This document shows positions 12,456-21,930 of a DNA stretch of 64,000 bases, piece by piece (the first letter of the stretch is position 1; each line of letters opens with the position of its first letter). The notes under the pieces are model-generated. The model had not been told where the DNA came from and made no database searches. It saw only the letters and a list, made by a program, of their open reading frames with translations. The DNA comes from Billgrantia tianxiuensis (GTDB lineage: Bacteria; Pseudomonadota; Gammaproteobacteria; Pseudomonadales; Halomonadaceae). The stretch is from positions 2,170,001 through 2,234,000 of the forward strand of contig NZ_CP035042.1 in NCBI RefSeq assembly GCF_009834345.1, written 5' to 3'. The position numbers and the translations under genes were made by a program.

Positions 12456-13031
12456 ATGGCGACCACCGGACGCACATTCTCGCATATCGTCGGTTTCGAC
12501 GATTGTCCGTTCCCGCGCGGCCATCGCGGCGATGTGCCCATCGTCGGTACGGTGTTCTCGGGGCTGCGCCTGGAGGGGGTGCTTTCCGGCAAGGTACGCC
12601 GGGATGGCGCCAACAGCACCCGGGAGCTCATTCGCCTGGCCGGCAGTTCGCGCTTTGCCGCGCATCTGCAACTGATCATGCTGCAGGGCGTCGCCCTGGC
12701 CGGTTTCAACGTCATCGACGTGCCGCGCCTGCACGCCGAGCTGGGGCTGCCGGTGCTGGTGGTGGCGCGCCGGGCACCGCGCCAGGGTGGCATGCGCCGG
12801 GCCCTGCTCGAGCGCATTCCCGGCGGTGCCCGCAAATGGGCGCTGGTCGAGCGTCTCGGGGAGATGGAGCCACTGGCAGGCGTCTACGTTCAGCGCATGG
12901 GATTGAGCGCGGAGGAGGCGGCCGCGGCGATTCTCGCCACCACGCCCCATGGCAGCGTGCCCGAGCCGCTGCGCGTGGCGCACCTGATTGCCGGCGGGGT
13001 GGCCACGGGGGAGAGCAGCGGGCGCGTGTAG
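12456..13031 (+). CDS. DUF99 family protein (endonuclease V-like fold)
   Basis: 191 residues. DUF99 proteins share the RNase H-like fold of endonuclease V, but no function is established. Seen: FSHIVGFDDCPF near the N-terminus, where the conserved GFDD/GIDD motif carries the acidic pair, then a VPIVGTVFSG strand, QLIMLQGVALAGFNVIDVPRLH, and the basic-residue loop VVARRAPR. The ATG at 12456 follows GGCGGAGG and removes an unrelated N-terminal stretch. It is divergent from recQ with about 55 bases between them, so the two may share a regulatory region. Confidence 0.8.
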   Translation: MATTGRTFSHIVGFDDCPFPRGHRGDVPIVGTVFSGLRLEGVLSGKVRRDGANSTRELIRLAGSSRFAAHLQLIMLQGVALAGFNVIDVPRLHAELGLPVLVVARRAPRQGGMRRALLERIPGGARKWALVERLGEMEPLAGVYVQRMGLSAEEAAAAILATTPHGSVPEPLRVAHLIAGGVATGESSGRV

Positions 13032-13120
13032 CGAGCGCGCCAGGGTGCCTACACTTTGGGTGAGATCGAGCTTTTCTCTCCTTGGCACCACTCAAGCTTC
13101 AGCACGACAGGAGGTGTTCG

Positions 13121-13774
13121 ATGACGCTCACGCCCAGGAGTATCGTGCTCGATGCCGACGGCGTCTCGCTGGAAGGCGACTTGATCCTGCCCGAAGGCGC
13201 AACCGGCATCGTGGTGTTTGCCCATGGCAGTGGCAGCAGTCGCCTCAGCAGCCGCAATCGCCAGGTGGCGCGGCATCTTGCCGAGAACGGGCTGGCGACG
13301 CTGCTCTTCGACCTGCTGACACCGGAGGAGAACGTCGTCGACGAGCGCACCCGGCAGCTGCGCTTCGACATTCCACTGATCGGTACGCGCATGACCGCGG
13401 CAGTGGGCTGGGTCGCCACGGCCGATCTCACCCGGCACCTCTCGATTGGCCTGTTCGGTGCCAGCACCGGGGCGGCGGCTGCGTTGATCGCTGCTGCCGA
13501 GCGCCCGGAACAGGTGCGTGCGGTGGTGTCCCGCGGCGGACGGCCTGACCTGGCCGGGCGGCACCTGGCGCAGGTGAAGGTGCCTACGCTTTTGCTGGTG
13601 GGAGGCTGGGACGAACCAGTGATAGAGCTCAACGAGAAGGCCAGGGAGCAGATGACCGCCGCGAGCGAGTGTGAGCTGGTGATCGTGCCTGGCGCCACGC
13701 ATCTGTTCGAGGAGCCCGGCAAGCTCGAGGAGGTCGAGCGCCACGCTGCCCGCTTTTTCCTGAATCATCTATAG
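13121..13774 (+). CDS. Alpha/beta hydrolase, dienelactone hydrolase-like
   Basis: 217 residues. Seen: VVFAHGSGSSRLSSRNRQVAR (oxyanion-hole HGSGSS), the nucleophile elbow GLFGASTGAAAAL with Ser as nucleophile, Asp near VGGWDEPV, and His in VPGATHLFEEPG, giving a full Ser-Asp-His triad. Proteins of this size and pattern are commonly found fused to phosphoribosyltransferases; this one is free-standing. The substrate is not predictable. The ATG at 13121 has a strong AGGAGGT site; an upstream in-frame ATG at 13082 would add an unrelated stretch. Confidence 0.82.
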   Translation: MTLTPRSIVLDADGVSLEGDLILPEGATGIVVFAHGSGSSRLSSRNRQVARHLAENGLATLLFDLLTPEENVVDERTRQLRFDIPLIGTRMTAAVGWVATADLTRHLSIGLFGASTGAAAALIAAAERPEQVRAVVSRGGRPDLAGRHLAQVKVPTLLLVGGWDEPVIELNEKAREQMTAASECELVIVPGATHLFEEPGKLEEVERHAARFFLNHL

Positions 13775-13906
13775 CCCTGCTTCTCCGGGCACTTCCCGTG
13801 CAGGACAGCGTCGAGCGTGGAGGGCTGGGGGCAGCCATGTCATGACCCGAGGGGCCGAGCTTGGCATAATGCTCCTTTTTCTCCTTCGCCCGCAGGGAAG
13901 ACCCCC

Positions 13907-15448
13907 ATGACCGCCTGGAGCAAGCTGCTGATCGCCACGACGCGGCTGATCGACCTGCACGACAGCGCCCACGAGCCCGGCTCTCCCTTCGTCCAGGTGA
14001 GCCAGGAGCAGCGCCGTGGCCTGCGCGACGGCTATTGGCTCGACCTCGGCTGCCTGCTGCTCGACTACCTGCTCGACGAGGACTTCGCCACCAACAGCGC
14101 CTTCGTCTCGCAGAGCCGCTGCCTCAATCACCTGCGCGAGGTGTACCCGGGGCTGCCCCACGACGACCTGAGCTTCGTCATCAACCTGCTTGCCACTCCC
14201 AGCGAGATCCACTTTCGGCAGCCGTCGCCATTACCATCGCCGACCACGGGCGACGACGCGGCGGCAGAGGAGCGCAGCCGGCGCAGCACCAAGCGCACCG
14301 CGCTGATCGAGAAGCAGGGCCAGACCGGCCAGGTGCGCCTCACCCCGAGCGGCCGCCAGGCGGTGACCCTGGCCAGCCAGGTCGAGGACCTGCTCTACTC
14401 CGAGTACGACGCCGCCAAGGTGCTGGCGGCGCTGGCGCGGGGCGATTTCGCCCGTATTCCCGACATCACCAACCAGATCCTGCTGGCCATCCGCGCGCTG
14501 ACCCAGGAGCTGCGCCGGGTGCGCGAGAACCCCACTCGCGAGGGCAAGCTTTCCGCGCTGCTCGACAACGAGCGCCACTACCACAACGCCCTGACCAACA
14601 TTCAGCAGACCCTGCTCGACGCCCGCGCCCAGCTCGCCACGCCGCGCCTGATGGAGCGCTTCGAGAGCTGGCGCGAGGCGCAGTCCGACGACTGGGACCT
14701 GCGCGTGCTCTCCGGCGCCATCGGCCGCGTGCTCACCGCCATCGAGAACCTCTCGCGGCGGCTCTCCGAGCTCTTGGCCGATATCGCCGAGGGGCGCATC
14801 CAGGCCATGGGCGTGATCGACTTCCAGGACATGGCGCGCCAGCTGCTCGAGGCGCCGCCCGCGCCCGCGCTGCGCGATGCCGTGGTGGCGCGCATGATGC
14901 CGCTGCACGTGCAGGCCACTTTCCCGCGCCTGGCGCCGCTGGTGCCGCTGCTCGAGAGCCGACGCGCCGACGTCAGCCCGGTGGCGCTGGTGTTCGACGA
15001 GGCGCGCGACGCCGCCCCCGAGGACCCGCTGCTGGCGCGCTTTCTCGAAGCGCGGGGGCCGGCGCTGCGTCAGCGCATTCGTCGCGCGCCGCTGTCGCTG
15101 CCCGAGGCGCTGACCGAGGGCTGGCACCGCTTCGAGGAGGGCGACTGCCTGGCCCAACTGCTCAACACCTTCGTCGATACCGAACTGCTGGCCCCGGGGC
15201 TGACGGTGGGTATCGACGCGACGCCGTTCGAGCTCGAACTCGACGACGGCCGCCGCATCGAGGGGGCTGTGACCCCCTCTCTCGGCTTCTTCTCTCTACA
15301 GGCGCCCGAAGCTGCGCCGAACTCCTTACAGGCGCCCGGGACCGCGCCGAATTCCTTACAGACGCCCGAAGCTGCGCCGCATTCCTTGCAGGCGCCCGCT
15401 GCCGCGCCTAACGACATATCGCGCATCGATCAGGACGAGCCAGTATGA
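13907..15448 (+). CDS. Kleisin-like subunit of a MukBEF/MksBEF/Wadjet-type SMC complex (JetA/MksF-like)
   Basis: 513 residues. First gene of a three-gene operon whose third gene is a giant SMC ATPase, so it is inferred to be the kleisin bridging the SMC heads. Seen: an N-terminal helical domain (about 1-100), a winged-helix-like part near residues 125-165 (TALIEKQGQTGQVRLTPSGRQ), long amphipathic helices through the middle (about 170-330), and a C-terminal domain. The C-terminus carries three and a half near-identical 10-residue repeats of the type SLQAPEAAPN. The start ATG at 13907 follows AGGGAAG; the stop overlaps the next start in an ATGA. Assignment rests mainly on operon context and size; homology is inferred, not measured. 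Confidence 0.65.
   Translation: MTAWSKLLIATTRLIDLHDSAHEPGSPFVQVSQEQRRGLRDGYWLDLGCLLLDYLLDEDFATNSAFVSQSRCLNHLREVYPGLPHDDLSFVINLLATPSEIHFRQPSPLPSPTTGDDAAAEERSRRSTKRTALIEKQGQTGQVRLTPSGRQAVTLASQVEDLLYSEYDAAKVLAALARGDFARIPDITNQILLAIRALTQELRRVRENPTREGKLSALLDNERHYHNALTNIQQTLLDARAQLATPRLMERFESWREAQSDDWDLRVLSGAIGRVLTAIENLSRRLSELLADIAEGRIQAMGVIDFQDMARQLLEAPPAPALRDAVVARMMPLHVQATFPRLAPLVPLLESRRADVSPVALVFDEARDAAPEDPLLARFLEARGPALRQRIRRAPLSLPEALTEGWHRFEEGDCLAQLLNTFVDTELLAPGLTVGIDATPFELELDDGRRIEGAVTPSLGFFSLQAPEAAPNSLQAPGTAPNSLQTPEAAPHSLQAPAAAPNDISRIDQDEPV
15301..15420 (+). repeat. In-frame 30-bp tandem repeat in the kleisin gene
   Basis: Three and a half copies of a 30-base unit (15301, 15331, 15361, 15391) encode SLQAPEAAPN-like decapeptides near the protein C-terminus. 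The copies differ by a few bases. It is a Pro/Ala-rich linker likely to vary in length between strains. Confidence 0.85.
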
Positions 15449-16284
15449 ACATGACCGAGATGGGCGAAGTGGTCGCCTACCTGCTGCGCTACCGCAGCGC
15501 CGAACGCACCCCGGGCGGCGGGCGCAAGCGCCGCGCCGCCCGCGAGGGCCAGCTCTCCGAGCGCGACGTCTGCGCGCTGATCGACGACGCCAGCGAGGCC
15601 GAGCGCGAGGCGCTGCGGGATTTCCTGGCCGGCCAGGGCCTGCGGCTCAAGGCCTTCGAATCCGGCGACTATCCCGGCATCGCGCCCGGCTCGCGCTACT
15701 ACGCGCTGCTGCCCGACCCGGAGCTGGAGCAGCCGCCGCTCTACACCCGCGAGCCGGTGTTCGAGGCGCTCAAGCTGCGCCAGGAGAGCCGCGCCGAGCT
15801 GGCCCAGTGGTACCTGCAGCTGTGGCTGCTGATGCACACGCTGCTCTACACCCGTTACAACCGCGCGCTCTCCGACGTCAGCCGCTACCAGGAAGCCACC
15901 TTCGCCGGAGCCGAGCTGGTCGAGCTGATGCGCGACCAGTTGGAGACGCTGCGTAGCCTGGGCGAAGAGGCGCCGGAGAGCAGCCGCGTGCTGCTGGAGG
16001 AGCGCGGCGAGGACATCAGCCGCCGGGTGCGTGCCTTCATCGACCTGCAGGTGCGCGCCGGGCTGCTCGAAGGCCTGCGCGACGCCGAAGCGAGTGCCGG
16101 CGCCGAGGAGAGCGTCGGCGAGGTATGGCAGCAGACCCTGCTCGGTGCGCTGGAGAGCGAGCAGATCGGCATCCATCAGCTCGGCCACCTGCAGGCGTTG
16201 GCTCAGGGGCGTGCCCAGGGCCGCTATCGGGATGAAGACGCGTACGAGGCCGACATCGACGAGCACGAGGAGACCCAGGCATGA
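15445..16284 (+). CDS. Kite-like subunit of the SMC complex (JetB/MksE-like)
   Basis: 279 residues, all-soluble and acidic. It overlaps the kleisin stop by four bases (ATGA) and its own stop overlaps the SMC start in the same way, so the three proteins are probably translationally coupled. The position between kleisin and SMC and the size fit MukE, MksE or JetB kite subunits. Seen: an N-terminal helical segment, then GSRYYALLPDPELEQPPLYTREPVFEALKLRQESRAELAQWYLQ, a helix-rich middle, and an acidic C-terminal tail. No catalytic motif is visible. The role is inferred from gene order. Confidence 0.6.
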   Translation: MNMTEMGEVVAYLLRYRSAERTPGGGRKRRAAREGQLSERDVCALIDDASEAEREALRDFLAGQGLRLKAFESGDYPGIAPGSRYYALLPDPELEQPPLYTREPVFEALKLRQESRAELAQWYLQLWLLMHTLLYTRYNRALSDVSRYQEATFAGAELVELMRDQLETLRSLGEEAPESSRVLLEERGEDISRRVRAFIDLQVRAGLLEGLRDAEASAGAEESVGEVWQQTLLGALESEQIGIHQLGHLQALAQGRAQGRYRDEDAYEADIDEHEETQA

Positions 16285-19200
16285 GCGTGATCAACCGCAT
16301 CGAGGTCGCCAACCTGCTCAACAAGCACGGCGACGTGGCCTCGCCCTGGGACGCCAAGATGCGTCACCTGCTGCTCGACCTGCGCGGCCAGTCGAGCGCC
16401 ATCAGCATGGAGAACGGCTTCGGCAAGACCACGCTCTCCGAGGCGCTGATCGGCCTGCTGTCGCGGGACCGCACGCTGCTCTCGCGCACCCGGCGCAAGT
16501 GCTCGCCCTCGGCGGTGGGCGGCACGGCGCGTAGCTGGAGCCACCTGCGGGTGGAGTTCCGTTCGCGCAGCGGGCTCGAACGCCAGGACGACATGCTCGC
16601 TGCGGCGGGCGAGGAGGTGGCCGGCGAGACCTTCGTGTTCGGCTTCTACGGCTACAGCGACGGCAGCGGGCTCTCGTTCTACCACTATGCCGGGCGTTTC
16701 GAAGACGTGCCGGTGCATCACCTGACCCTCGACGGCAAGCTAGCGCTCTACGCCAACCGCGACGTCAAGGCGGCCATGGCCGAGCGCGGCGTGCGCCTGA
16801 CCCACAACCGCGAAGAGTGGCTGGAAGCGGTGGGCGCCCACGTCTCCCGTCGCGAGCTGGCCCAGCTTGCCGCCTTCCAGAAGGAGGGCGGCGCCGACAA
16901 GAGTCAGATCTTCAATGCCATCAAGCCCCGCGCCGGCGAGAAGGCCGACCAGGCGTTCTTCTTCGAGGTGCTGGCCCCCGAGATCCTCTCCGGCGCCACC
17001 CGCGGCGAGACCGACGAGAGCGAGGAGCTGATCGAGGAGGTGATCCTCAACTCCGGCACCAACATCACCGAGCTGCGCCATCGCCTGGAGGAGGCCGAGA
17101 GCGACCAGCGCCGCGCCAGCGACAAGGTGGTGCGCCTGGCCGAGCTGCGCGAGCAGGGCGAGTCGCTGCGCGACGCCCGCACCCGCCTGATGGAGCTCGA
17201 CCAGGGCCTGGCAGCCAGCGAAGCCTTGCTGGGCGGGCAGGCGCTGCTGGGCCTGCCTGGGCTGCCCCGCGCCGCTGCCGAGAATGACGCCGAGGATGAC
17301 GCTGAAGAGCGCGGCGTCGCTCCGCTGGATGGCTTCGCCTGGATCGCCGGCGATACCTCGCGGCCGCGGGTCTCCACCTCGTTATTGGCGACCCTATCGG
17401 GGCTTTCCGAACGGGCCGTGCGTCAGGCGCTCTCCGAGCGCGGCGCCCGGGTCGATGTGCACCGCCGGCTGATTCACCTGCCCCAGGCCGAGTGGCCGCT
17501 CAACCGCGACGTCGGCCACGTCAGCTTCAAGGCTGCCCGCGAGTGGCTGGCCGAAAGCCATGCCCTGGCCGACGATACGGCCCGCGACCGCGCCCTGAGC
17601 GCGCTGGACGAAGGCGCCGACGCTTTCGAGGCCGCCGACGGCAACCGCTTCCGCGAGGAGGTGATAGGCGACGGGGTCTATCTCGAGGAGCTGACCCGCG
17701 AACTCGCCGAGCTGGACGAGCGCCGCGACGATCTGGAGCACGAGCGCGAGCGGCTGGAGTCCCAGCAGCGCGACTTCGTCGACAACCAGAGCTTCTACAC
17801 CCAGGCGCTGGCCGAGGGGCTGTTCAGCGAGGCCGAGCTGGAAACCCCCGAAGCCAGCGCCGAGGCGGCCAAGGCCGAGGCCGCCGACGCTCGCCGCGCC
17901 CTCAACGCGCACCTGGGCCGTGTCGGCGAGCTCAAGCAGTTCGCCGCCTGGCACGACGCCTACCGACGCGAGTGCCCGGGTACCGCACCGGCCGAGCGGC
18001 TCGAGGAGAAGCTGGAGCGCGAGGCCGAGCTGGCCGAGTCCCTCGACGAGCTGACCCGGCGCCGCGACGAGGCGCTCGGCACCTTCGAGACCGCCCGGGC
18101 CGAGCGTGAGCGGCTCAACGGCGAACGTGAACGTCTGAGCGGCGAGCAGGGCCTGCTGGCCCGCGGCCAGGCTCCCTGGCGCGCCTTCGTCGAGGGCTGG
18201 CCGGGCGAAGAGGTAAGCGGCTTCTGGACGCGGCGCAAGACTGCGCTGGCCGAGCTGGAGTCGAACTGTCGCGAGGCCGAGCAGCGCCGTCAGGAGGCCG
18301 AACGCACCCTGGCCCGGCTGGCACCGCTGGCCGAGGCCGCCCGTCGTTACGCTGAGCTGCACGGCGACGACGAGCCGGTGCACCTGCGCGCCCGCCTCCG
18401 CGAGACGGAGCGCGAGTTGGGTGACGAGCGCAAGCGGCTGCTCGATGAAGAGAACCACCTGCGCACGCTGCACCGGGCGCGGCTCGACTTCGCCGAGCGC
18501 AGCGAGCTGAGCCCGGAGAAGTGGCTGGCCGACGCCCGGCGTCGCTACCCGCGGCTGCTGCGCGAAGCGGAGACGCTGGAAGCCGACATCGCCGCCCGCG
18601 AGCGCTACCTGGAGAGCCTCTCCGGCGATCCGCTGGAGCGGCGCGTGGTGGAGGCCGAGGCCCATCGCCAACTGGACGACGCCGGCATCGCCTGGCAGCC
18701 GCTGCATGCGGTGCTCAACGTCGAGACCCATACCCCCGAACAGCGCCGCGAGTGGCTGGTGCAGGCCGCCGGGTGCTGTTCGCCCCGGTGGTGGCCGGAC
18801 GCGAGGCGGCCGAGTCCGCCGCCACCACGCTGATCGAGGCGGGCCTGGCGGTGCCGGTATTCGAGGCCGAGGCACTGACCGGCCTGCTGGCCCGGGGCGA
18901 ACCGCCCCTGGGAGCGGTGGCCGGCGTCGAGACCCTGGCGGTGAAAGCGGCGCTGGACCCGAGCTACCTGGAAGCGCTGCGCGAGGCCACCGAGAAGCGG
19001 CTGGACGCCGACCGCGAGCGGCAAAAGGCGCTGGCCGTGGAATGCGAGCGGCTCGACCCCCACGGCGAAACCTTCTCCCTGGCGCTGCGCGCCCGCGAGG
19101 CCGACGAGGCCCAGGTCGAGATGGCGCTGGAGGCCCTGGCCGAGCGGCAGGCGGCGCTGGCCGAGCGCGAGGCGGCGCTGGCGCCGCGGCTCACCGATGT

Positions 19201-21193
19201 CGCGTTCGCCTGTATCGACGACTACCAGCGCTACCTGCAGGAGGGCGGGGAGTTCGCCCAGCAGGAGGCCGCCGAGGCGCGGCTCGAAGCCGAGACGGCG
19301 CTGGCCGAACTCGCACCGCGGCGCGAAGCGGCGGCCCGCGAGTTGGAGGCCCATGGCCAGACCTGGCTCGCCGCCGAACAGTTCAGCGACGCCGGCGGCG
19401 TCGAGCGGCTGCAGGCGCTAGAGGCGCGCCTCGCCGAACTCGAACGCCACCTGAATGAGGCGAGTGTACGACTGGCCGCCGCCGAGGAGCAGCGTGAGAC
19501 GCTCAAGCGCCAGGTGGAAGAGACCGAGGCCCAACTGCGCGGCATCTTCAGCGACGGCGAGCGCGACCGTCTGCGTGCCCTGGCGCGCTTCGAAGCGGAA
19601 GGCGGCGTCGACTTCATGGTCACTGCCGCCGAGGTGCAGGAGGAGCTGGAAGCCGCTCAGGCCCGGGCGACCCGCCGTGCCGACTTCGATTTCACGCGAA
19701 TCCGTGCCTACCTGGAGGTGCGCGATGCCGCCGGAGGTAGCCAGAAGCTCGAGCGCGAGATCGCCCGGGTGCGGCGCGAGCTGGGCGAACTGCGCGAGAC
19801 GCGCAAGGCGCGGGGAGAGGAGCGCGACGCCCTGGAGGCACGCCTGGCCGAGCAGCGTCGGGCGCTGGCCTGCATCGATCAGCTGGCGGTGGAGTGGCTG
19901 CGGGTGCTGCGCGACCTGCCCGAGGGCTGGCCACGGCGCCTGGCGGCGCTGGTCGATCTCGCCGAAGCTAGCCGCTGGCCCGGGGAGGTGGATGAGCACA
20001 CGGCACGCAACGCCGCCCTCGTGGCCTGGCACGACATGGTCGGCAGCGAGGGGCAGGGCGAGCTCGACATCGAAGCGCTGGAAGCCTGTCAGCAGACCCT
20101 GGTCGATGCCCTGGGCGAACTCAACCTGGGCGAGCAGGCGCGCAACCGCGAGCGCCAGGCGCGCCAGGTCGACGGCGGCGAGCGCAAGCTGGCCGAGGCC
20201 CTGGCCGAAGCGGCCCACAGCCGCATGTTCAGCGACACCGAGCGTGCCCGCCTGGCCGGGCTGACGCATGCCAGCGCCGAGGCGCTGGACGACCTCTCGC
20301 GCCTGCACGACCAGCTTGCCGGCCAACTCGACGACCACAAGATACGGGTCGAGCGGCTGCACGCCTCTCGCGAGCAGATCGAAGGCACCCTGGTGGAGCG
20401 CCTCAGCTCGATCATCTCGGATGCCGCCGGCAACCTCGACATCCTCAAGCGCGTGGCCAAGAGCAGCGGCGAGGGCGGCGCCTTCTTCGAGGTCAAGGCC
20501 TCGCTGATCGGCCCCGACCAGCTGCGCGACCTGATTGCCACGCTGCTGGCCGACATCGACGAGCACCAGGCGGCCATGCGCCGTCGCGCCGAGCGCGACG
20601 GCGGCATGGTCGACGGCGAGGCGCGCCGCCGTGACGACGACCTGCTGCGCCAGATCCGCCGGCGCATCTACCGCGGGCTCTTCCACGACGTGGCGATCCG
20701 CCTCAAGCACGACGCCATCCGCCCCCATGGGCGGCTGTTCTCGCTCAACGAGGAGATGTCGGAGGGCCAGCGCGAGGCGGTGTCGCTGATGTGGCTGGTC
20801 AAGCTGTCGGAATTCGCCATCGAGCGTGAGCTGCGCGAGCTGCCGGGGCACCACCGCCGCCGCGCCCGCACCAGCCGCGAGAGCGTGATCCTGCTCGACG
20901 GCCTGTTCTCCAAGCTTTCTCACCGCCGCCTGATCCAAGACTCACTGGAGTCGCTTCGCAACACACGCGGGCGCTTCCAGATGATCGGCCTGATCCACAA
21001 CCCCAACTACGAGAACGACCCCGACATCTTCCCCACCTACCTGGTGGGCAGCGTGATCGGTGGGGCCCAGGGACAGGGCGGCCACGTGATGGTGCGCGAC
21101 GGGCGCATCGCTGCGCCGGAATCGCTCGGCCGCAGCGCCGGCGAGGCCAGCCTGTTCGGCATTCACGTCAGCGAGCCAGCGACCCAGGAGTAA
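16281..21193 (+). CDS. SMC/MukB-like ATPase (JetC/MksB-like), one frameshift
   Basis: About 1637 residues once one base is restored near 18776, where a GCCGGGTG run drops a base; on the two sides the protein continues as WLVQAAG and VLFAPVVAG. Seen: an N-terminal head with the P-loop-like MENGFGKT (residues 43-50), coiled coil, a globular insert (about 330-460) with a winged-helix-like stretch, coiled coil, a hinge-like domain around residues 820-900, coiled coil, then the C-terminal head with MSEGQREAVSLMWLVK (signature, from about 20756) and VILLDGLFSKLS (Walker B, from about 20886). The usual first Gly of Walker A is Met, and the Walker B Glu is replaced by Gly. Third gene of the operon. 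Longer than MukB (1486) and far longer than typical MksB. Confidence 0.7.
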
Positions 21194-21216
21194 GCGATTC
21201 GGCTTTTATGCCGAAC

Positions 21217-21247
21217 GAGCCAGGCCAGGGAAGCCCTGGTCTGGCTC
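21217..21247. terminator. Strong hairpin after the SMC operon
   Basis: A 14-bp stem GAGCCAGGCCAGGG / CCCTGGTCTGGCTC with one mismatch and a 3-base loop, just after a smaller TTCGGC / GCCGAA hairpin at 21199-21215. No long T-run follows; it plausibly ends the SMC operon. Confidence 0.6.
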
Positions 21248-21342
21248 GGAGGGGAGTGGCAACGAACCTACGTGAGCGGTAGCAAGGGAAAAGGCTGGCG
21301 GGCCTTTTCCCTTGCTAAATAGAACATGGAACAGGACATATC

Positions 21343-21887
21343 ATGTTGCGCACCTTGCTGTATGTCGGCGGCCTGCTGGCCGTTCTGTTCTTTGGCTTCA
21401 GCCTGTATGGCAAGGCCGCGCCACGTTTTTTCCCGCCAACCGTGCCTGACATGGCGCCGCCCAGCCAGCGTGCGGACGCTATTCATGTCATCAAGTCCGA
21501 GCGTGTCATGCGGCTGCTGCGGGAAGGCGAGGTCATAGAGGAATACCGCATTGCGCTTGGCGGCAACCCGGAAGGACACAAGCAACAGGAGGGCGATCAA
21601 CGTACGCCCGAAGGGGAGTACCTCATCGACTGGCGTAACCCACGCTCGATTGGGCATCTCTCACTACATGTCTCCTATCCCAATGAGCATGACCGAGCGG
21701 TAGCGCACGAGCTTGATGTCGACCCGGCGGCAACATCATGATCCACGGCATACTCAACGGCTGGGGTTGGCTGGGAAGGCTGCACCGCTACTGGGATTGG
21801 ACGGATGGCTGCATAGCGGTTACCAATCAGGAAATGCGGGAAATATGGTCTCTCGTTCCCAATGGCACTCCAATAAGCATAAAGTAA
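21343..21887 (+). CDS. L,D-transpeptidase (YkuD domain, YafK-like), one frameshift
   Basis: About 181 residues when one missing G is restored at about 21725 (CCGGCGGC for CCGGGCGGC). An N-terminal membrane anchor (about 4-22) precedes a YkuD domain, which makes or attaches peptidoglycan through 3-3 cross-links or lipoprotein ligation. The frame breaks between DVDP and GGNIMIHG; after it come the catalytic His in MIHG and the Cys in WTDGCIAVTNQEM. Both catalytic residues are therefore present in the sequence, only in two frames. The protein would end at TAA 21885-21887. Confidence 0.85.
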
Positions 21888-21930
21888 AGTGCCCAGCTGG
21901 GGGCAACTGCAAGCGCACTTGGTTCGACTT

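Noticed and set aside
17394..18875. Long antisense frame opposite the SMC gene, and others at 18605-19354 and 19418-20938
   Set aside because: All are shadows of the coiled-coil coding strand, with repetitive low-complexity composition and no start signals.
18521..21193. A second, separate ATPase gene downstream of the first
   Set aside because: It continues the SMC protein without overlap once one base is restored near 18776, with the second head's motifs; the 85 residues before the join are unrelated frame noise.
21194..21342. A JetD-like gene after the SMC operon
   Set aside because: This interval holds only two hairpins and a start region; the next genes on both strands are unrelated.
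21343..21741. Truncated L,D-transpeptidase as a real short protein or pseudogene
   Set aside because: The catalytic His and Cys lie in the next frame directly after a CCGGCGGC run, so an error or single frameshift is the simpler explanation.
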